A stretch of 64,000 nucleotides of DNA from Sphingosinicella humi (GCF_003129465.1 NZ_QFFF01000001.1:806001-870000), one strand, 5' to 3'. Shown: positions 15,671 to 26,224, numbered from the stretch's first letter. The notes: generated by a model from the sequence alone, not told the origin. Numbers and translations are program-made.

Positions 15671-16489
15671 CTAACGCCGCGCCGCCTCGGCCAGCTCGCG
15701 GCCGCGGCCGACGGCGGCGGCCATCGTGCGTCGCATCAGCGGCCGCAGCCCCCCTTCCCCGTCGAGGACTTCCAGCCCCGCGCGGGTCGTTCCGCCCGGA
15801 CTGGCCACCCGCTCGACCAGTTGCGAGGGGCTTTCGTCGGAGGCTGCGGCCATCGCGCCTGCGCCCTCGACCGTGGCGAGCGCGAACCGCTCCGCCTGTT
15901 CGCGCGGCAGGCCCTCGGCCACCCCGGCTTCCGCCAGGGCATCGATGAAGCGGTAGAGAAAGGCGGGCGCGCTGCCGGCGAGCGCCGTCACCACGTCGAT
16001 CAGCGGCTCCTCGCTTACCCATTCCGCCCGACCGAGCGTGGACATGAGCCGCTCGACCTCCTCCCGCGGCTCGGGCCCGACAGTCTCTCCGAACAGGCCG
16101 ATCGCGCCCTTGCCAAGCCGCACCGGAAGGTTCGGCATCGCCCGCACCAGCGTCCGAGGCTTGGAAAAGCGCTGGCGAAGCGAGGCGAGCTCCACCCCGG
16201 CGAGGATCGAGATGACGACCGTTTCCGGCTCCAGGACGGGCGCGACGAAAGGGACGACCTCGTCGAGCTTCTGCGGCTTGACGCCGAGCATCACCAAGGC
16301 GGGAACCTCGTCTTCGGGCAAGCTGGTGAGGGTTCGGATGCCTTCGGCCGGCGGGCGGCCGCTCGGGCGGATGACGGTGATTTGAGAACGGTCGAGGCCG
16401 GCGGCGAGCCAGCCTTCCAGCATCGCGCCCGCCATGTTGCCGCAGCCGATCAGCCAGAAGGGTCCGGGAAGGGAAAGCGCCGCTGTCAT
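15671..16489 (-). CDS. proC: Pyrroline-5-carboxylate reductase
   Basis: ProC reduces pyrroline-5-carboxylate to proline with NADPH. The 272-residue product has the dinucleotide motif Ile-Gly-Cys-Gly-Asn-Met-Ala-Gly at residues 14-21 and the C-terminal signature region Ala-Leu-Ala-Gly-Ser-Ala-Pro-Ala-Phe followed by Ser-Pro-Gly-Gly-Thr-Thr. It is 77 bases upstream of ilvE on the same strand and may share its transcript. A palindromic repeat lies just before it. Confidence 0.92.
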   Translation of the reverse strand: MTAALSLPGPFWLIGCGNMAGAMLEGWLAAGLDRSQITVIRPSGRPPAEGIRTLTSLPEDEVPALVMLGVKPQKLDEVVPFVAPVLEPETVVISILAGVELASLRQRFSKPRTLVRAMPNLPVRLGKGAIGLFGETVGPEPREEVERLMSTLGRAEWVSEEPLIDVVTALAGSAPAFLYRFIDALAEAGVAEGLPREQAERFALATVEGAGAMAAASDESPSQLVERVASPGGTTRAGLEVLDGEGGLRPLMRRTMAAAVGRGRELAEAARR

Positions 16490-16496
16490 ATCTACT

Positions 16497-16569
16497 CCGT
16501 TCGGGCTGAGCCTGTCGAAGCCCTGCCTTAGGGAGAAGAACAGTCCTTCGACAAGCTCAGGGCGAGCGG
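16497..16569. repeat. REP-like imperfect inverted repeat (type A)
   Basis: The left arm (16497-16520, containing TCGGGCTGAGCCTGTCGAAG) and right arm (16545-16569, containing CCTTCGACAAGCTCAGGGCG) are imperfect reverse complements. Elements of the CTTCGACAAGCTCAGG type are frequent intergenic repeats in sphingomonad genomes. It lies upstream of proC and downstream of the YbjN-like gene, where it could also end transcription. Confidence 0.7.
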
Positions 16570-16576
16570 GAAGGGT

Positions 16577-17086
16577 CTAGGCTTCGCCCTGCGTCTCGAT
16601 CAGGGCGGCGGCGATGGCTTCGGCGGGGGACTTGTCGGCCCAGAGGACGAACTGGAAGACGGGGTAGAAACGCTCGCATTCCTCGATGGCGGTCTCGACC
16701 AGCGTCTCCGCCTGCTGCAAGGTCAGCGTGCCGCCCTCCTCGCCTTCCAGCAGCGCCGCATGGCGGAAAAGGACGAGGCCGGAGGTCTGCCACAGTTCGA
16801 AATGGCCGAGCCAGAGTTGCTCGTTGATGAGGCCGATCGTCTCATAGGTCTGGGCCCGCTTGTCGGCGGCGACGCGAATATCTGGAAGGGCGAGGAACTG
16901 GAGGACATTGTCGTCGTCCCGCCAGATGGCCCGCAGCTCATATTGGGCCCAGCTCCCCTGGAAGTTGGCGACGATCTCTTCGTCGCCATTTCTTTCATAG
17001 GCCCAGCCATGGGCGCTGAAATAATGTTCGAGCATGTCGATCGGGGCGCTCGTTTCGCGCTCCAGCTCAAACTCGTCCACGTTCAT
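16577..17086 (-). CDS. YbjN domain-containing protein
   Basis: The 169-residue acidic protein begins Met-Asn-Val-Asp-Glu-Phe and has the alpha/beta layout of YbjN or type III chaperone-like proteins: Asp-Met-Leu-Glu-His-Tyr-Phe, then Trp-Arg-Asp-Asp-Asp-Asn-Val-Leu-Gln-Phe. I prefer ATG 17086, with AGGA nine bases upstream, over GTG 17101, which has no ribosome site. YbjN proteins act as stress-related chaperones or regulators; the precise role here is unknown. It stands alone between a palindrome and ubiK. Confidence 0.75.
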   Translation of the reverse strand: MNVDEFELERETSAPIDMLEHYFSAHGWAYERNGDEEIVANFQGSWAQYELRAIWRDDDNVLQFLALPDIRVAADKRAQTYETIGLINEQLWLGHFELWQTSGLVLFRHAALLEGEEGGTLTLQQAETLVETAIEECERFYPVFQFVLWADKSPAEAIAAALIETQGEA

Positions 17087-17265
17087 CCTCAAGTCCTGCA
17101 CCCATATTCAACAAAAGAATCGTGCACCCGCCTTGGGGCAAGCGCAAGAGAAGCGTTGAGGACAGCGCCACAAAGTTGTGGATTAGTCGCCCTTTAACGC
17201 CAGCGGAGGAGCGGGACGACGAAAGCCATCCGTTCTCCGCTTCATCGCGGCGACGGTGGACAAAC

Positions 17266-17586
17266 CTAGTCGCCGCGGCCGGACGGCTCGCGCTTCGGCT
17301 TGGGCGGCTCGCCGGAACTCTTCTTCGCCGCGGGCTTCCTTGGCGCGGCGCCGCCTTCCAGCGCCTCGATCCGCCGCTTCAGCGCCTCATTCTCCTCGCG
17401 GGCGGCGACGGCGATGGCCTTCACCGCCTCGAACTCGTCGCGGCTCACCATGTCCATGCCGCCGACCCATTCGCGCACCCGCTCGCGGAAGTTGGCCTCG
17501 GCCTCCCGGCCCATGCCGGCGAAGGTGCCGGCGGCGCCGTTCAGCACCTTGACGAAATCGTCGAACAGGCGGTTTTCGGACTGCAT
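17266..17586 (-). CDS. ubiK: Ubiquinone biosynthesis accessory factor UbiK
   Basis: This 106-residue BMFP-domain protein starts with an amphipathic helix (Leu-Phe-Asp-Asp-Phe-Val-Lys-Val-Leu-Asn-Gly-Ala), continues into Val-Ser-Arg-Asp-Glu-Phe-Glu-Ala-Val and a C-terminal coiled coil (Arg-Glu-Glu-Asn-Glu-Ala-Leu-Lys), and ends in a Lys/Pro tail. UbiK helps assemble the aerobic ubiquinone synthesis complex. The start ATG 17586 has AGGAGA upstream. It follows tspO by 20 bases on the same strand. Confidence 0.85.
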   Translation of the reverse strand: MQSENRLFDDFVKVLNGAAGTFAGMGREAEANFRERVREWVGGMDMVSRDEFEAVKAIAVAAREENEALKRRIEALEGGAAPRKPAAKKSSGEPPKPKREPSGRGD

Positions 17587-17606
17587 GCACGTCTCTCCTA
17601 GGGCTT

Positions 17607-18161
17607 TCAGAGGCTGATATCGGCGCTCGCCGTCCCCGGCACAAGGGTTTCGGCATCGGGGTTCAGGACGACGATCTGGTAGTTGAGATAGGCCGCGAAG
17701 CAGAGCCAGGCGAGATAGGGCAGCATCAAGAGCGCCGCGGCCTTGCGGACTCGCGCCATCAGCACCGTCGCGGCGGCGGCGATCACGATCATCGCGGCGA
17801 TCAGGGTCAGCGCCGTCTCCACCTTGTGGAGCGCGAAGAAAACGGGCGACCAGGCATAGTTGAGAAGCAGCTGGATGATGAATGCGGCCAAGGCCTTCCC
17901 CCGCACCGACGCGCCGCGGGCGTGGAGGATCATCGCCAGCGCGAGACCAAGAAAGATGTAGAGCAAAGTCCAGACGACTCCGAACATCCAGCCCGGCGGC
18001 ATCGCGTCGGGCTTCACCAGCGCATCGAACCAGGGATTGCCATAGCCGCTGCCCGATGCCCGGCCGGAAAGGGTTCCGAGCAGCAGCACGAGCGGAACCG
18101 CGATCAATGCGATGCGCAGGAACGACATGCGCAGCTGTCCCTTCGACGCGATTCCGGTCAT
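17607..18161 (-). CDS. tspO: TspO/MBR family membrane protein
   Basis: The 184-residue protein has five hydrophobic segments and the family motifs Asn-Pro-Trp-Phe-Asp-Ala-Leu-Val-Lys-Pro, Pro-Pro-Gly-Trp-Met-Phe-Gly-Val-Val-Trp and Asn-Tyr-Ala-Trp-Ser-Pro. TspO binds porphyrins and steroids and is linked to stress or tetrapyrrole regulation. ATG 18161 follows a G6 run. Its start is 11 bases from the stop of the RND permease, so it may be read from the efflux transcript. Confidence 0.9.
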   Translation of the reverse strand: MTGIASKGQLRMSFLRIALIAVPLVLLLGTLSGRASGSGYGNPWFDALVKPDAMPPGWMFGVVWTLLYIFLGLALAMILHARGASVRGKALAAFIIQLLLNYAWSPVFFALHKVETALTLIAAMIVIAAAATVLMARVRKAAALLMLPYLAWLCFAAYLNYQIVVLNPDAETLVPGTASADISL

Positions 18162-18172
18162 TCTGGCCCCCC

Positions 18173-21100
18173 TTATTCGGCCGGCAGCGGCTGCGCGAGT
18201 TGCGCCTCCAGCTTGCGGCTCACTTCTTCCGGAGAGCCGGTAAAGCGCGCCAAGCGGGCGTAAAGCAAGGGAATAAGGAATAGTGTGATCGCGGTGGCGA
18301 TCGACACGCCCCAGACGATGACGACGCCGATCGTGGAGCGCGCCGCCGCGCCGGCGCCGGTCGCGATCATCAGCGGCACCGCGCCGGCAACGGTGGCGAT
18401 CGAGGTCATGAGGATCGGGCGGAGGCGCCGCTTCGAGGCTTCGCGGATGGCGGTGTCGATGTCCTTGCCGGCATCGCGCAGCTGGTTGGCGAATTCGACG
18501 ATCAGGATGCCGTTCTTGGCGGCCAGGCCCACCAGCATGACGATGCCGACCTGACTGTAGAGATTGAGCGTCTGCCCCATTACGGCAAGGCCGATGATGC
18601 CGCCGGCGACGGCGAGCGGCACGGTGGTGATGATCACGGCCGGATGGACGAAGCTTTCGAACTGGGCGGCGAGCAGCAGATAGACGATCAGGATGGTGAG
18701 CAGGAAGACGACGGCGATGGAGCCGCCAGTGTCCTTGAACGACTTGCTCTCGCCCCGATAGCCGATCGCCGTCACCTCGGGCGAGGCCAGCGCCTGCGTC
18801 TCCAGCCATTCGAGCGCCGCGCCGAGCGAATAGCCGGGCGCGAGGCCGCCCTCGAGCGTGATCGCGCGGATCTTGTTGAAGCGGCCGAGCTCCCGCGCAC
18901 CCGCCGTCTCCCGCGTCGTGACGAGGTTCGACAGCGGCACCAGGACGCCGGTCCGGCTGCGCACGTAGATGGAGGCGAGATCGGCCTTGGTCGCCCGCTC
19001 CGGCCCCTCGGCCTGGACGACGACGCGATACTCCTCGCCGCGGTCGATATAGGTGGTGACGCGGCGCGACCCGAGCAGGGTCTGGAGCGCCTGGCTCACC
19101 TCGTTCACCGAGACGCCGAGATCGCCCGCCCGCGTCGTATCGACCTCGATGCGCAGCTGGGGCTTGGTTTCCTTGTAATCGGAATCGAGGTTGATGATGC
19201 CGGGATTGCTCTGCGCGGCGGCGAGGATGCGATCGCGCGCCACGACCAGATCCTCATAGGTGTTTCCGGCGATGACGAAGCTGATCGGCTGGCCGCGTCC
19301 CCGCCCGAGCGAGGAGCGCACCGAGGCGTTGCCGCGCACGGCCGGCAAGGTGCCCAAACGCCGGTTCACCTCGTCGACCACGTCCTGCGTCGTCTCCTCG
19401 CGGTCCTCCCAGGGCTTCAAAAAGACGGTGATGGCGCCGCTGTTGAAATCGTCGCTGGCGCCGAAGCCGCCCGGCGTGCGGGTGATCACCGTGCGAACCG
19501 CGCCGTCGCCGAGGAGCGGCAGCAGCTTGTCCTGCGCGGCCAGCACATATTGGTCCATCTGCTCGAAGCCGGTGCCGAGCGGCGCCGAGATATTGGCGGA
19601 AAGGACGCCGACATCCTCGGCCGGCGCGAGCTCAGACTCCGAAGTCAGGAACAGAACGCCCGCGAGGGCGAGCATGCCGCCAACGGCTGCCATCGGAATA
19701 AGCGGCCGGGTGAGAACGGCGTCGAGCCGCCGGGCATACCAGGCCTCGAGCCGCTTGAAGCGATCGTCGATCCAGTGGGCGAGCTTCCCCCGCTTCTCCT
19801 TGCGGAGGAGCTTGGAGCAAAGCATCGGCGCGAGACTGAGCGCGAGAAAACCCGAAAAGGCCACCGCTCCGATCATCGCCGCCGCGAGCTCGCGGAACAA
19901 TAGGCCCGTGGTTCCGGCGATGAACATGACGGGCACGAACACCGCGCAGACGACCAGGGTGGTCGACACGATCGCGAACGCCACCTGCCGCGCGCCCTGA
20001 TAGGCGGCGAGGAGCGGCGGATCGCCCTCCTCGATGCGGTGGTAGATGTTCTCCAGCATGACGATGGCGTCGTCGACGACAATGCCGATCGACAGCACCA
20101 GCGCCAGCAGGGTGAGCAGGTTGATCGAATAGCCGAGCATCCACAGGACGGCGAAGCTCGCCAGCATGCAGATCGGCACCGTCACCGCCGGGATCAAAGT
20201 CGCGCGCCAGCTTCCCAGAAACAGGAAGATGACCAGCACGACCAGCACCGCGGCTTCGGCCAGGGTCACCCACACCTTCTCGATGGCGCGATTGATGAAC
20301 TCGGAATCGTCGGAGCCGACCGTGATGGTCATGCCCTCGGGCAGGGTCGGCGCGATATCCGCCGCCGTCTGCTTGGCGGCCTCGGCCACTCCCAGCGTAT
20401 TGGCGCCCGACTGGCGGACGATGCCGAGCCCGACCGCCGGCTGGCCGTTCGCACGAAAGGCGGCATAGGGATTTTCCGGCCCCTCCTCGATGCGGGCGAC
20501 GTCGCCCAGCCGCACCAGATAGCCGTCGCTGCCGCGGCCGATGATGAGCGAGGCGAACTCCGCCGGCGTGGAGAAGGGGCGGTCGACGCGAAGCGTGACA
20601 TTCTGCGCGGCGGATTCGAGCCGCCCCGCCGGCAGCTCGACATTCTGGGTGCGCAGCGCATTTTCGACGTCGGCCGGCGTCAGGGCGTAGGCGGCGAGGC
20701 GGCCCGGCTGGAGCCAGATGCGCATGGCCGGCCGGGCGTCGCCGGCAACGAACACCCGCGCGACGCCGTCGATCGAGGAGAAGCGGTCGACGATGTTGCG
20801 GTCGACATAGTCGCTGAGGCGAAGGCGATCCCAACCCGGCTTCGAGATGACCAGGAACATGATCGGCGAGGAGCTGGAATCCGCCTTGCGCACTTCCGGC
20901 GGCCGCGCCTCGTCCGGAAGATCGTCGGCAGCGCTGCCGATGCGATCGCGCACGTCGTTCGCGGCGACGTCGACATCCCGGCCGGGGGCGAACTCCAGGG
21001 TGATGTCCGATCGGCCGTCCTCGGAACGCGAGGTGATCGTCTCCAGGCCTTCGATGCCGGAGAGCCTTTCCTCCAGCACCTGGGTAACCCGGCTTTCGAC

Positions 21101-21274
21101 GACGCTGGCCGCCGCCCCGGTGTAGACGGTGTCGACCGACACCACCGGCGGATCGACGTCCGGATATTCGCGGATGGAGAGGCTGAAGAAGCCGACAATT
21201 CCGACCACCATGGTCAGCATCGCCAGGACCGCAGCGAAGACGGGGCGTTTGACCGAGACGTCGGATAGCTTCAT
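18173..21274 (-). CDS. RND efflux pump, inner-membrane permease
   Basis: This 1033-residue AcrB-type permease of the HAE1 class has twelve predicted membrane helices and two large periplasmic loops. The proton-relay pair Asp-Asp lies in Gly-Ile-Val-Val-Asp-Asp-Ala-Ile in helix 4, and Gly-Leu-Ala-Ala-Lys-Asn-Gly-Ile is in helix 10. The start is ATG 21274, matching the canonical [11 protein letters not shown]. It lies 10 bases after the adaptor gene, and no outer-membrane TolC partner is adjacent. The substrate cannot be told from the sequence. Confidence 0.93.
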   Translation of the reverse strand: MKLSDVSVKRPVFAAVLAMLTMVVGIVGFFSLSIREYPDVDPPVVSVDTVYTGAAASVVESRVTQVLEERLSGIEGLETITSRSEDGRSDITLEFAPGRDVDVAANDVRDRIGSAADDLPDEARPPEVRKADSSSSPIMFLVISKPGWDRLRLSDYVDRNIVDRFSSIDGVARVFVAGDARPAMRIWLQPGRLAAYALTPADVENALRTQNVELPAGRLESAAQNVTLRVDRPFSTPAEFASLIIGRGSDGYLVRLGDVARIEEGPENPYAAFRANGQPAVGLGIVRQSGANTLGVAEAAKQTAADIAPTLPEGMTITVGSDDSEFINRAIEKVWVTLAEAAVLVVLVIFLFLGSWRATLIPAVTVPICMLASFAVLWMLGYSINLLTLLALVLSIGIVVDDAIVMLENIYHRIEEGDPPLLAAYQGARQVAFAIVSTTLVVCAVFVPVMFIAGTTGLLFRELAAAMIGAVAFSGFLALSLAPMLCSKLLRKEKRGKLAHWIDDRFKRLEAWYARRLDAVLTRPLIPMAAVGGMLALAGVLFLTSESELAPAEDVGVLSANISAPLGTGFEQMDQYVLAAQDKLLPLLGDGAVRTVITRTPGGFGASDDFNSGAITVFLKPWEDREETTQDVVDEVNRRLGTLPAVRGNASVRSSLGRGRGQPISFVIAGNTYEDLVVARDRILAAAQSNPGIINLDSDYKETKPQLRIEVDTTRAGDLGVSVNEVSQALQTLLGSRRVTTYIDRGEEYRVVVQAEGPERATKADLASIYVRSRTGVLVPLSNLVTTRETAGARELGRFNKIRAITLEGGLAPGYSLGAALEWLETQALASPEVTAIGYRGESKSFKDTGGSIAVVFLLTILIVYLLLAAQFESFVHPAVIITTVPLAVAGGIIGLAVMGQTLNLYSQVGIVMLVGLAAKNGILIVEFANQLRDAGKDIDTAIREASKRRLRPILMTSIATVAGAVPLMIATGAGAAARSTIGVVIVWGVSIATAITLFLIPLLYARLARFTGSPEEVSRKLEAQLAQPLPAE

Positions 21275-21284
21275 CGCCGCCTCA

Positions 21285-22355
21285 CTATCCGCCCTTTGCC
21301 GTGCGACCGACCCCGGGCGGCTCGGCATTGCGCGTGCCCGCCAGCTGGACCTTCATGCCGTCGGTCAGCTTTACCACACCTTCGGTCACGACGCGCTGGC
21401 CGGGGCGCAATCCGTCGACGATTTCGATGCGTCCGCCGGAACGGATGCCCGTCTTCACCTCGGTGCGCCGGGCGACCTCGTCCTCGCCGACGACGAAGAC
21501 GAAGCGGGCGTCGCCCTCGCCGATCACGGCGAGCTCCGGCACGGACAGCGACATGCGCGGCGCGGTCTCGATCGCGACCGTCAGCAGCATGCCGGGCTTG
21601 AGCTTCCGGTCCGGATTGGGAAGGCGCGCACGCACCGTCACCGCCCGGGTGGCCGGATCGATGACCGGATCGATCGTGTTGATCTGGCCGCGGAACGGCT
21701 GGCCGGGCCAAGCCGCCGCCTGGGCTACGATCGGCTGCCCCGGCCGGATCGCCGACAGCATCGTCTCCGGCACCGGGAAATCGAGCTTGATCGAGCTGAT
21801 GTCGCTGATGGTGACGATCTCGGTGCCGGCGTTGACCACGGCGCCTGGCGAGATGGTGCGGAGCGACACCCAGCCCGAGAAAGGCGCCGTGACGATGCGG
21901 TCGCCGATCTGCGCCCGGGCGCCGGCGGCGGAGGCCCGCGCCTGGGCGGCGAGCGCGGCCTGCGCGTCGAGGCTGCTCTGGGTGGCGAAGCCGCGCTCCT
22001 TCAGCGCCTCGATCCGTTCCAGCTGCTGCTGCGCCTCGCGCGCGCGCGCCTGGGCCTCGTTGAGTTGCGCACCCTCCTCGGCGGCGGCGAGCATCGCGAT
22101 GGTCTGGCCGCGCGTCACATAGTCGCCGTCGTCGAAGTTCAGCCGCACCAGCCGTTCTGTCACCGGGGCCGAAAGCGTGACCTGTTCTGCAGCGCGGGCG
22201 GTGCCGACCGCCTGGATCGCCTCGACGAAACGCATGGTCGTGGCCGGCGCGGCACTGACCACTGGCGCGGCCCGCTCGCGCTCGGCGCCTTCGCCGTTGC
22301 TGCAGGCGGCAAGTCCCAGCAGCGCAAAGGAAATGATATTCCTCAACCTGTTCAC
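21285..22355 (-). CDS. RND efflux pump, periplasmic adaptor lipoprotein
   Basis: This 356-residue HlyD/AcrA-type membrane-fusion protein starts with a lipoprotein signal (lipobox Leu-Ala-Ala-Cys near residue 18), followed by a biotinyl-lipoyl half-domain (Phe-Asp-Asp-Gly-Asp-Tyr-Val), a helical hairpin with Gln/Ala/Arg repeats (residues about 95-150) and beta-barrel domains. It bridges the permease that follows to an outer-membrane channel. The two genes form one operon. Confidence 0.9.
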   Translation of the reverse strand: MNRLRNIISFALLGLAACSNGEGAERERAAPVVSAAPATTMRFVEAIQAVGTARAAEQVTLSAPVTERLVRLNFDDGDYVTRGQTIAMLAAAEEGAQLNEAQARAREAQQQLERIEALKERGFATQSSLDAQAALAAQARASAAGARAQIGDRIVTAPFSGWVSLRTISPGAVVNAGTEIVTISDISSIKLDFPVPETMLSAIRPGQPIVAQAAAWPGQPFRGQINTIDPVIDPATRAVTVRARLPNPDRKLKPGMLLTVAIETAPRMSLSVPELAVIGEGDARFVFVVGEDEVARRTEVKTGIRSGGRIEIVDGLRPGQRVVTEGVVKLTDGMKVQLAGTRNAEPPGVGRTAKGG

Positions 22356-22386
22356 CGGAGGCCGCTACCTTGTGGTTCGTCGCCGA

Positions 22387-23121
22387 TCAAGTGCGGTTTG
22401 CCGCAATCAGGAACTCGACATTCCCCTCCGGTCCGGTGATCGGGCTTCGTGTCAGGCCTTGCACCGTCCAGCCTCGTGATTCGAGCCATTTAGCGGCCTG
22501 CGCGCAAACCCGTTCGTGCACGGCCGCGTCCTTCACAACACCGCCCTTGCCGATCTCGTTCCGCTCGGCTTCGAACTGGGGCTTGATGAGCGCGATCAGC
22601 CGTCCGTCGGGCTTGGCGAGATCGAGCGCGGCGTTGAGCACCTTGGCCAGCGAGATGAAGCTCGCATCGCAGACGATGAGATCGACCGGCTCGGTGACGG
22701 TTTCAGAAGTCAAATACCGCGCATTGGTTTTTTCGTGGACGACGACGCGCGGGTCCTGCCTCAATTTCCAGGCGAGCTGGTTGGTGCCGCTGTCGACCGC
22801 GAATACCTTGGCCGCGCCCCTTTGCAGGAGAACGTTCGTGAAACCGCCGGTGGACGAGCCCACGTCGAGCGCCACTGCGCCTTCCACGTTCCAGCCGAAA
22901 TGTTCGAGCGCATGGGCCAGCTTGATTCCGCCGCGCGAAACCCAGGGATGCTCCCGTCCCCTCACCTCCAGCGGCGCATCGGCGGCCAGTGCCTGGCCGG
23001 CCTTGTCGATCTTCCGCTCATTCGAGAAGACGAGCCCCGCCAGAATCAGAGCCTGCGCCCGGGCGCGACTTTCGGCGAGGCCACGTTCGACGAGAAGCTG
23101 ATCGGCTCGCTGCTTTGACAT
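22387..23121 (-). CDS. tlyA: TlyA family RNA methyltransferase/haemolysin-like protein
   Basis: The N-terminal S4 domain begins Arg-Ala-Asp-Gln-Leu-Leu-Val-Glu-Arg-Gly, and the FtsJ-like methyltransferase domain holds Ala-Leu-Asp-Val-Gly-Ser-Ser-Thr-Gly-Gly-Phe-Thr (SAM site) and Lys-Pro-Gln-Phe-Glu. TlyA proteins 2'-O-methylate rRNA. The 244-residue length is normal. Next on the strand comes the efflux adaptor, 32 bases away; dxs precedes it by 133 bases. Confidence 0.9.
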   Translation of the reverse strand: MSKQRADQLLVERGLAESRARAQALILAGLVFSNERKIDKAGQALAADAPLEVRGREHPWVSRGGIKLAHALEHFGWNVEGAVALDVGSSTGGFTNVLLQRGAAKVFAVDSGTNQLAWKLRQDPRVVVHEKTNARYLTSETVTEPVDLIVCDASFISLAKVLNAALDLAKPDGRLIALIKPQFEAERNEIGKGGVVKDAAVHERVCAQAAKWLESRGWTVQGLTRSPITGPEGNVEFLIAANRT

Positions 23122-23253
23122 AAAATCAGTGGCCCGTGCCCGCTCGGCAGGTGAAATGACGATCCCGCAATCCTATATCGGTTTTTGCTCGAGAGTGAGG
23201 GCGGTATCGGGCGGCTCCGCCGCTTTTCCCCTTTCGCGGCGGAGCCTTCCTTT

Positions 23254-25179
23254 TCAGGCTCGCGCGCCCTCGACGACGCTGGCGCTGTTATGGCGCAGCG
23301 CTTTCAGCACCGTGTCGACGATCGCTTCGGCGTCCAGCCCGGCTTCCGAATATTGCTTTTCCGGTTTGTCCTGGTCCTGGAAACGGTCGGGAAGACGCAT
23401 GGTGCGCAGCTTGAGGCCGGCATCGGTGAGGCCTGCGTCGCTGGCGAGCGTAAGAACATGTGCGCCGAAGCCGCCGACGGCGCCCTCCTCCACGGTGACC
23501 GCCACTTCGTGGCTGGTGAGCAGGCGGCGGATCAGCGCCTCGTCCAGAGGCTTGGCGAAGCGGAGATCGGCCACGGTGGTCGAAAGACCCTTGCCCTCCA
23601 GAGCCTCGGCGGCCTTCAGCGCCTCCTCCAGCCGCGTCCCGAGCGACAGGATGGCGACCTTCTTGCCTTCGCGGACGATCCGGCCCTTGCCAATCTCCAG
23701 CTTCTGCGGCGTCTCCGGCAGCGGCACGCCGGTGCCGTTGCCGCGCGGGTAGCGGACGGCGATGGGGCCGCTATCGTGCAGCGCCATGGTGTGGACCATG
23801 TGGACCAGCTCCGCCTCGTCCGCCGCCGCCATCACCACGAAGTTGGGAAGCGTGCAGAGATAGGCGAGATCGAAGCTGCCGGCATGGGTCTGCCCATCGG
23901 CACCGACCAGCCCCGCGCGATCCATGGCGAAACGGACCGGAAGGTTCTGGATCGCGACGTCGTGCACGACCTGATCGTAGGCCCGCTGCAGGAAGGTCGA
24001 ATAGATGGCGGCAAAGGGCCGGTAGCCTTGCGCGGCGAGGCCGGCGGCGAAGGTGACCGCGTGCTGCTCGGCAATGCCGACGTCGAAGGTGCGGTCGGGG
24101 AATTTCGCCTGGAACTTGTCCAGCCCGGTGCCGGCCGGCATGGCGGCGGTAATCGCCACCACCCTGTCGTCCCGCTGCGCCTCGGCGACGAGGGCCTTGG
24201 CGAAGACCGAGGTGTAGCTCGGCGGCCCGGCCGGCGCCTTGGCCTGCACGCCGGAGACGACGTCGAACTTCTGGACGCCGTGGTATTTGTCGGCCGCCGC
24301 CTCGGCCGGGCCGTAGCCCTTGCCCTTCTTGGTGACGACATGGACGAGCATCGGCCCTTCGTCGGCATCGCGGACATTTTCGAGGATATCGACCAACCGC
24401 TCGACGTCGTGGCCGTCGACGGGGCCGACATAATAAAAGCCGAGCTCTTCGAAGAGGGTGCCGCCGGTGACCATGCCGCGGGCATATTCCTCGGCCTTGC
24501 GGGCGGCATTGTGGAGCGGCTGCGGCAGGCGACGGGCGAAGCGCTGCGCCAGGTGCCGCACCGACAGATATTTGTTCGAGCTGACGAGCCGGGCCAGATA
24601 GTGCGACAGGCCGCCCACCGGCGGCGCGATCGACATGTCGTTGTCGTTGAGGATGACGACCAGCCGATTTCCCGCCTGCTCGGCGTTGTTCATCGCTTCA
24701 TAGGCCATGCCGGCGCTCATCGCGCCGTCGCCGATCACCGCCACCGCCTTCCCCGGTGCGCCGGCGAGCTTGTTCGCGACGGCGAAGCCAAGGGCTGCCG
24801 AGATGGAGGTCGAGCTGTGGGCGGCGCCGAACGGGTCGTATTCGCTCTCGGACCGCTTGGTGAAACCGGACAGGCCGCCGCCCATGCGCAGGGTGCGGAT
24901 CCGGTCGCGGCGCCCGGTGATGATCTTGTGCGGATAGCATTGATGTCCGACGTCCCAGACCAGCCGGTCGCGCGGCGTATCGAACACATAATGGAGCGCC
25001 ACCGTCAGCTCGACCACGCCGAGGCCGGCGCCGAGATGGCCGCCGGTCACAGAGACAGCCGAGATGGTTTCGGCGCGCAGCTCATCGGCGAACTGGCGCA
25101 GCCGATCCTTGGGAAGCGCGCGGAGCTGGTCGGGCGTCTGGACGGTGTCGAGGAGCGGGGTGCTGGGTCGGTCGGTCAT
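23254..25179 (-). CDS. dxs: 1-deoxy-D-xylulose-5-phosphate synthase
   Basis: Dxs makes DXP from pyruvate and glyceraldehyde 3-phosphate with thiamine diphosphate, opening the MEP isoprenoid pathway. The 641-residue protein has Gly-Gly-His-Leu-Gly near residue 47, His-Gln-Cys-Tyr-Pro-His-Lys, the ThDP motif Gly-Asp-Gly-Ala-Met-Ser-Ala-Gly ending with the Asn-Asp-Asn-Asp region, and the transketolase pyrimidine-binding block Ala-Glu-Gln-His-Ala-Val-Thr. Start ATG 25179 gives the standard length. Confidence 0.95.
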   Translation of the reverse strand: MTDRPSTPLLDTVQTPDQLRALPKDRLRQFADELRAETISAVSVTGGHLGAGLGVVELTVALHYVFDTPRDRLVWDVGHQCYPHKIITGRRDRIRTLRMGGGLSGFTKRSESEYDPFGAAHSSTSISAALGFAVANKLAGAPGKAVAVIGDGAMSAGMAYEAMNNAEQAGNRLVVILNDNDMSIAPPVGGLSHYLARLVSSNKYLSVRHLAQRFARRLPQPLHNAARKAEEYARGMVTGGTLFEELGFYYVGPVDGHDVERLVDILENVRDADEGPMLVHVVTKKGKGYGPAEAAADKYHGVQKFDVVSGVQAKAPAGPPSYTSVFAKALVAEAQRDDRVVAITAAMPAGTGLDKFQAKFPDRTFDVGIAEQHAVTFAAGLAAQGYRPFAAIYSTFLQRAYDQVVHDVAIQNLPVRFAMDRAGLVGADGQTHAGSFDLAYLCTLPNFVVMAAADEAELVHMVHTMALHDSGPIAVRYPRGNGTGVPLPETPQKLEIGKGRIVREGKKVAILSLGTRLEEALKAAEALEGKGLSTTVADLRFAKPLDEALIRRLLTSHEVAVTVEEGAVGGFGAHVLTLASDAGLTDAGLKLRTMRLPDRFQDQDKPEKQYSEAGLDAEAIVDTVLKALRHNSASVVEGARA

Positions 25180-25251
25180 GAAAATGCGTGGTCCTTCTCG
25201 GCCGCCGCTCTTAGACCGGCAACCCCGCGCTGTCGAATATTAGCTGGCGCC

Positions 25252-25713
25252 TTAGTCGGCTTCGCAATGGCTGCAGCGGCCCCGGACCTCGATCACCGGC
25301 CGCTCCGGCGCGAAACCGGCCTGCCGCGCGGCGTCCCGGACGCCGCCTGCCAGCAGGTCGTCGTCTATATGAGTTGCCTGCCCGCACTGGTCGCAGATGA
25401 GGAAGATGCAGTCGTGCAGGCAATCGGGATGCTCGTTGGCGACGTAGGCGTTGGCGCTTTCCACCCGATGGGCGAGGTTGGCGCCGACGAACAGGTCGAG
25501 GATGCGGTAGACGCTGTTGGCCGCGACCCGCCGTCCCTGGTTCTTCGAAACCCGATCGGCGATGTCATAGGCCGAGGCCGGCTTTTGGAAGCTGGACAAC
25601 GCGTCGAACACGGCGGCGCGCATCGCCGTCCATTGCTCTCCGGACCGCTCCATCGTCGCCTGGGCGGCCTGGGCCAGCGATTTGCCGGCATGAACTGAGT
25701 GAACATGGGCCAT
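25252..25713 (-). CDS. zur: Fur family regulator, Zur-like
   Basis: The 153-residue protein has the Fur winged helix (Asn-Ser-Val-Tyr-Arg-Ile-Leu-Asp) and two Cys-x-x-Cys pairs, Cys-Asp-Gln-Cys and Cys-Ser-His-Cys near the end, which bind structural zinc. His/Cys-rich sequence between them supports the zinc-sensing Zur branch rather than iron-sensing Fur; this is a judgement from the motifs. Zur represses zinc uptake when zinc is sufficient. The neighbouring MerC-type gene is a possible target. Confidence 0.82.
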   Translation of the reverse strand: MAHVHSVHAGKSLAQAAQATMERSGEQWTAMRAAVFDALSSFQKPASAYDIADRVSKNQGRRVAANSVYRILDLFVGANLAHRVESANAYVANEHPDCLHDCIFLICDQCGQATHIDDDLLAGGVRDAARQAGFAPERPVIEVRGRCSHCEAD

Positions 25714-25786
25714 GGCTGCGATTTAGGCCTATATGACGGTCGGGACAAGCAGTGGCTGCGCCGGCTGGGGCCGGACGCCCGAGTCG

Positions 25787-26155
25787 CTAGACGGCCGCCC
25801 GCCGGTTGAGATCGTGACCAAGGGCGAGGATCGCCACGCCGATGATGGTGTAGAGCACCTCGCTGCCATCGTGCGGCATGCCGAGCGCCCCCGCCATCAC
25901 GCCGAGGCCGAGCCCGCCGACCGCTGCCGGCATCATGAAACCATGCTGGACGACCCCGCGCCCGAGAGCGAGAATGCCGAGCCCGATCGCGAGCAGTAGG
26001 CCCACCTCGTGGATCATCGGGCTCAGAAGCAGCCCACCGGCGGAGGCCAGTACGGCGAGCAGCACCGCGCTCGCGAGACAATGGACGAGGCACAGGCCGG
26101 ACAGGCCGATGGCCCACCGGTCGAGCGTTCCTCCTCTTGCCGTTTCCGCGAACAT
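25787..26155 (-). CDS. MerC domain membrane protein
   Basis: This 122-residue protein has four membrane helices and a paired Cys in the first (Cys-Leu-Val-His-Cys), as in MerC metal transporters, with a His-Asp and His tail. No other mer genes are nearby, so a mercury role is doubtful. Its place next to a Zur-like regulator suggests zinc or another soft metal. ATG 26155 begins 53 bases downstream of a palindrome (26208-26224), and the zur gene follows on the same strand. Confidence 0.8.
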   Translation of the reverse strand: MFAETARGGTLDRWAIGLSGLCLVHCLASAVLLAVLASAGGLLLSPMIHEVGLLLAIGLGILALGRGVVQHGFMMPAAVGGLGLGVMAGALGMPHDGSEVLYTIIGVAILALGHDLNRRAAV

Positions 26156-26207
26156 TCTTCGATCGTCCTTGCTTGCGCTCGTTTATAATATGGCGGGCGT
26201 GAAGTTA

Positions 26208-26224
26208 CAACATCACATGTGTTG
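26208..26224. promoter_or_regulatory. Palindrome in the merC-ctaA divergent region, candidate metal operator
   Basis: CAACA (26208-26212) and TGTTG (26220-26224) are perfect reverse complements around seven bases, with CACATGTG palindromic inside. It overlaps the probable -35 region of the MerC gene (minus strand TTGTAA with TTATAA sixteen bases on). Alphaproteobacterial Zur sites are AT-rich with TGTTA-type arms, so this is a plausible but imperfect match. A second regulator could equally bind. Confidence 0.4.

Noticed and set aside
23185-25698. Very long rightward open frame over dxs and zur
   Set aside because: It is antisense to two well-supported genes and has the Arg/Asp/Gly-rich look of GC-rich shadow frames.
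25787-26155. Mercury resistance locus
   Set aside because: MerC-type protein only; no merR, merA, merT or merP in the neighbourhood.
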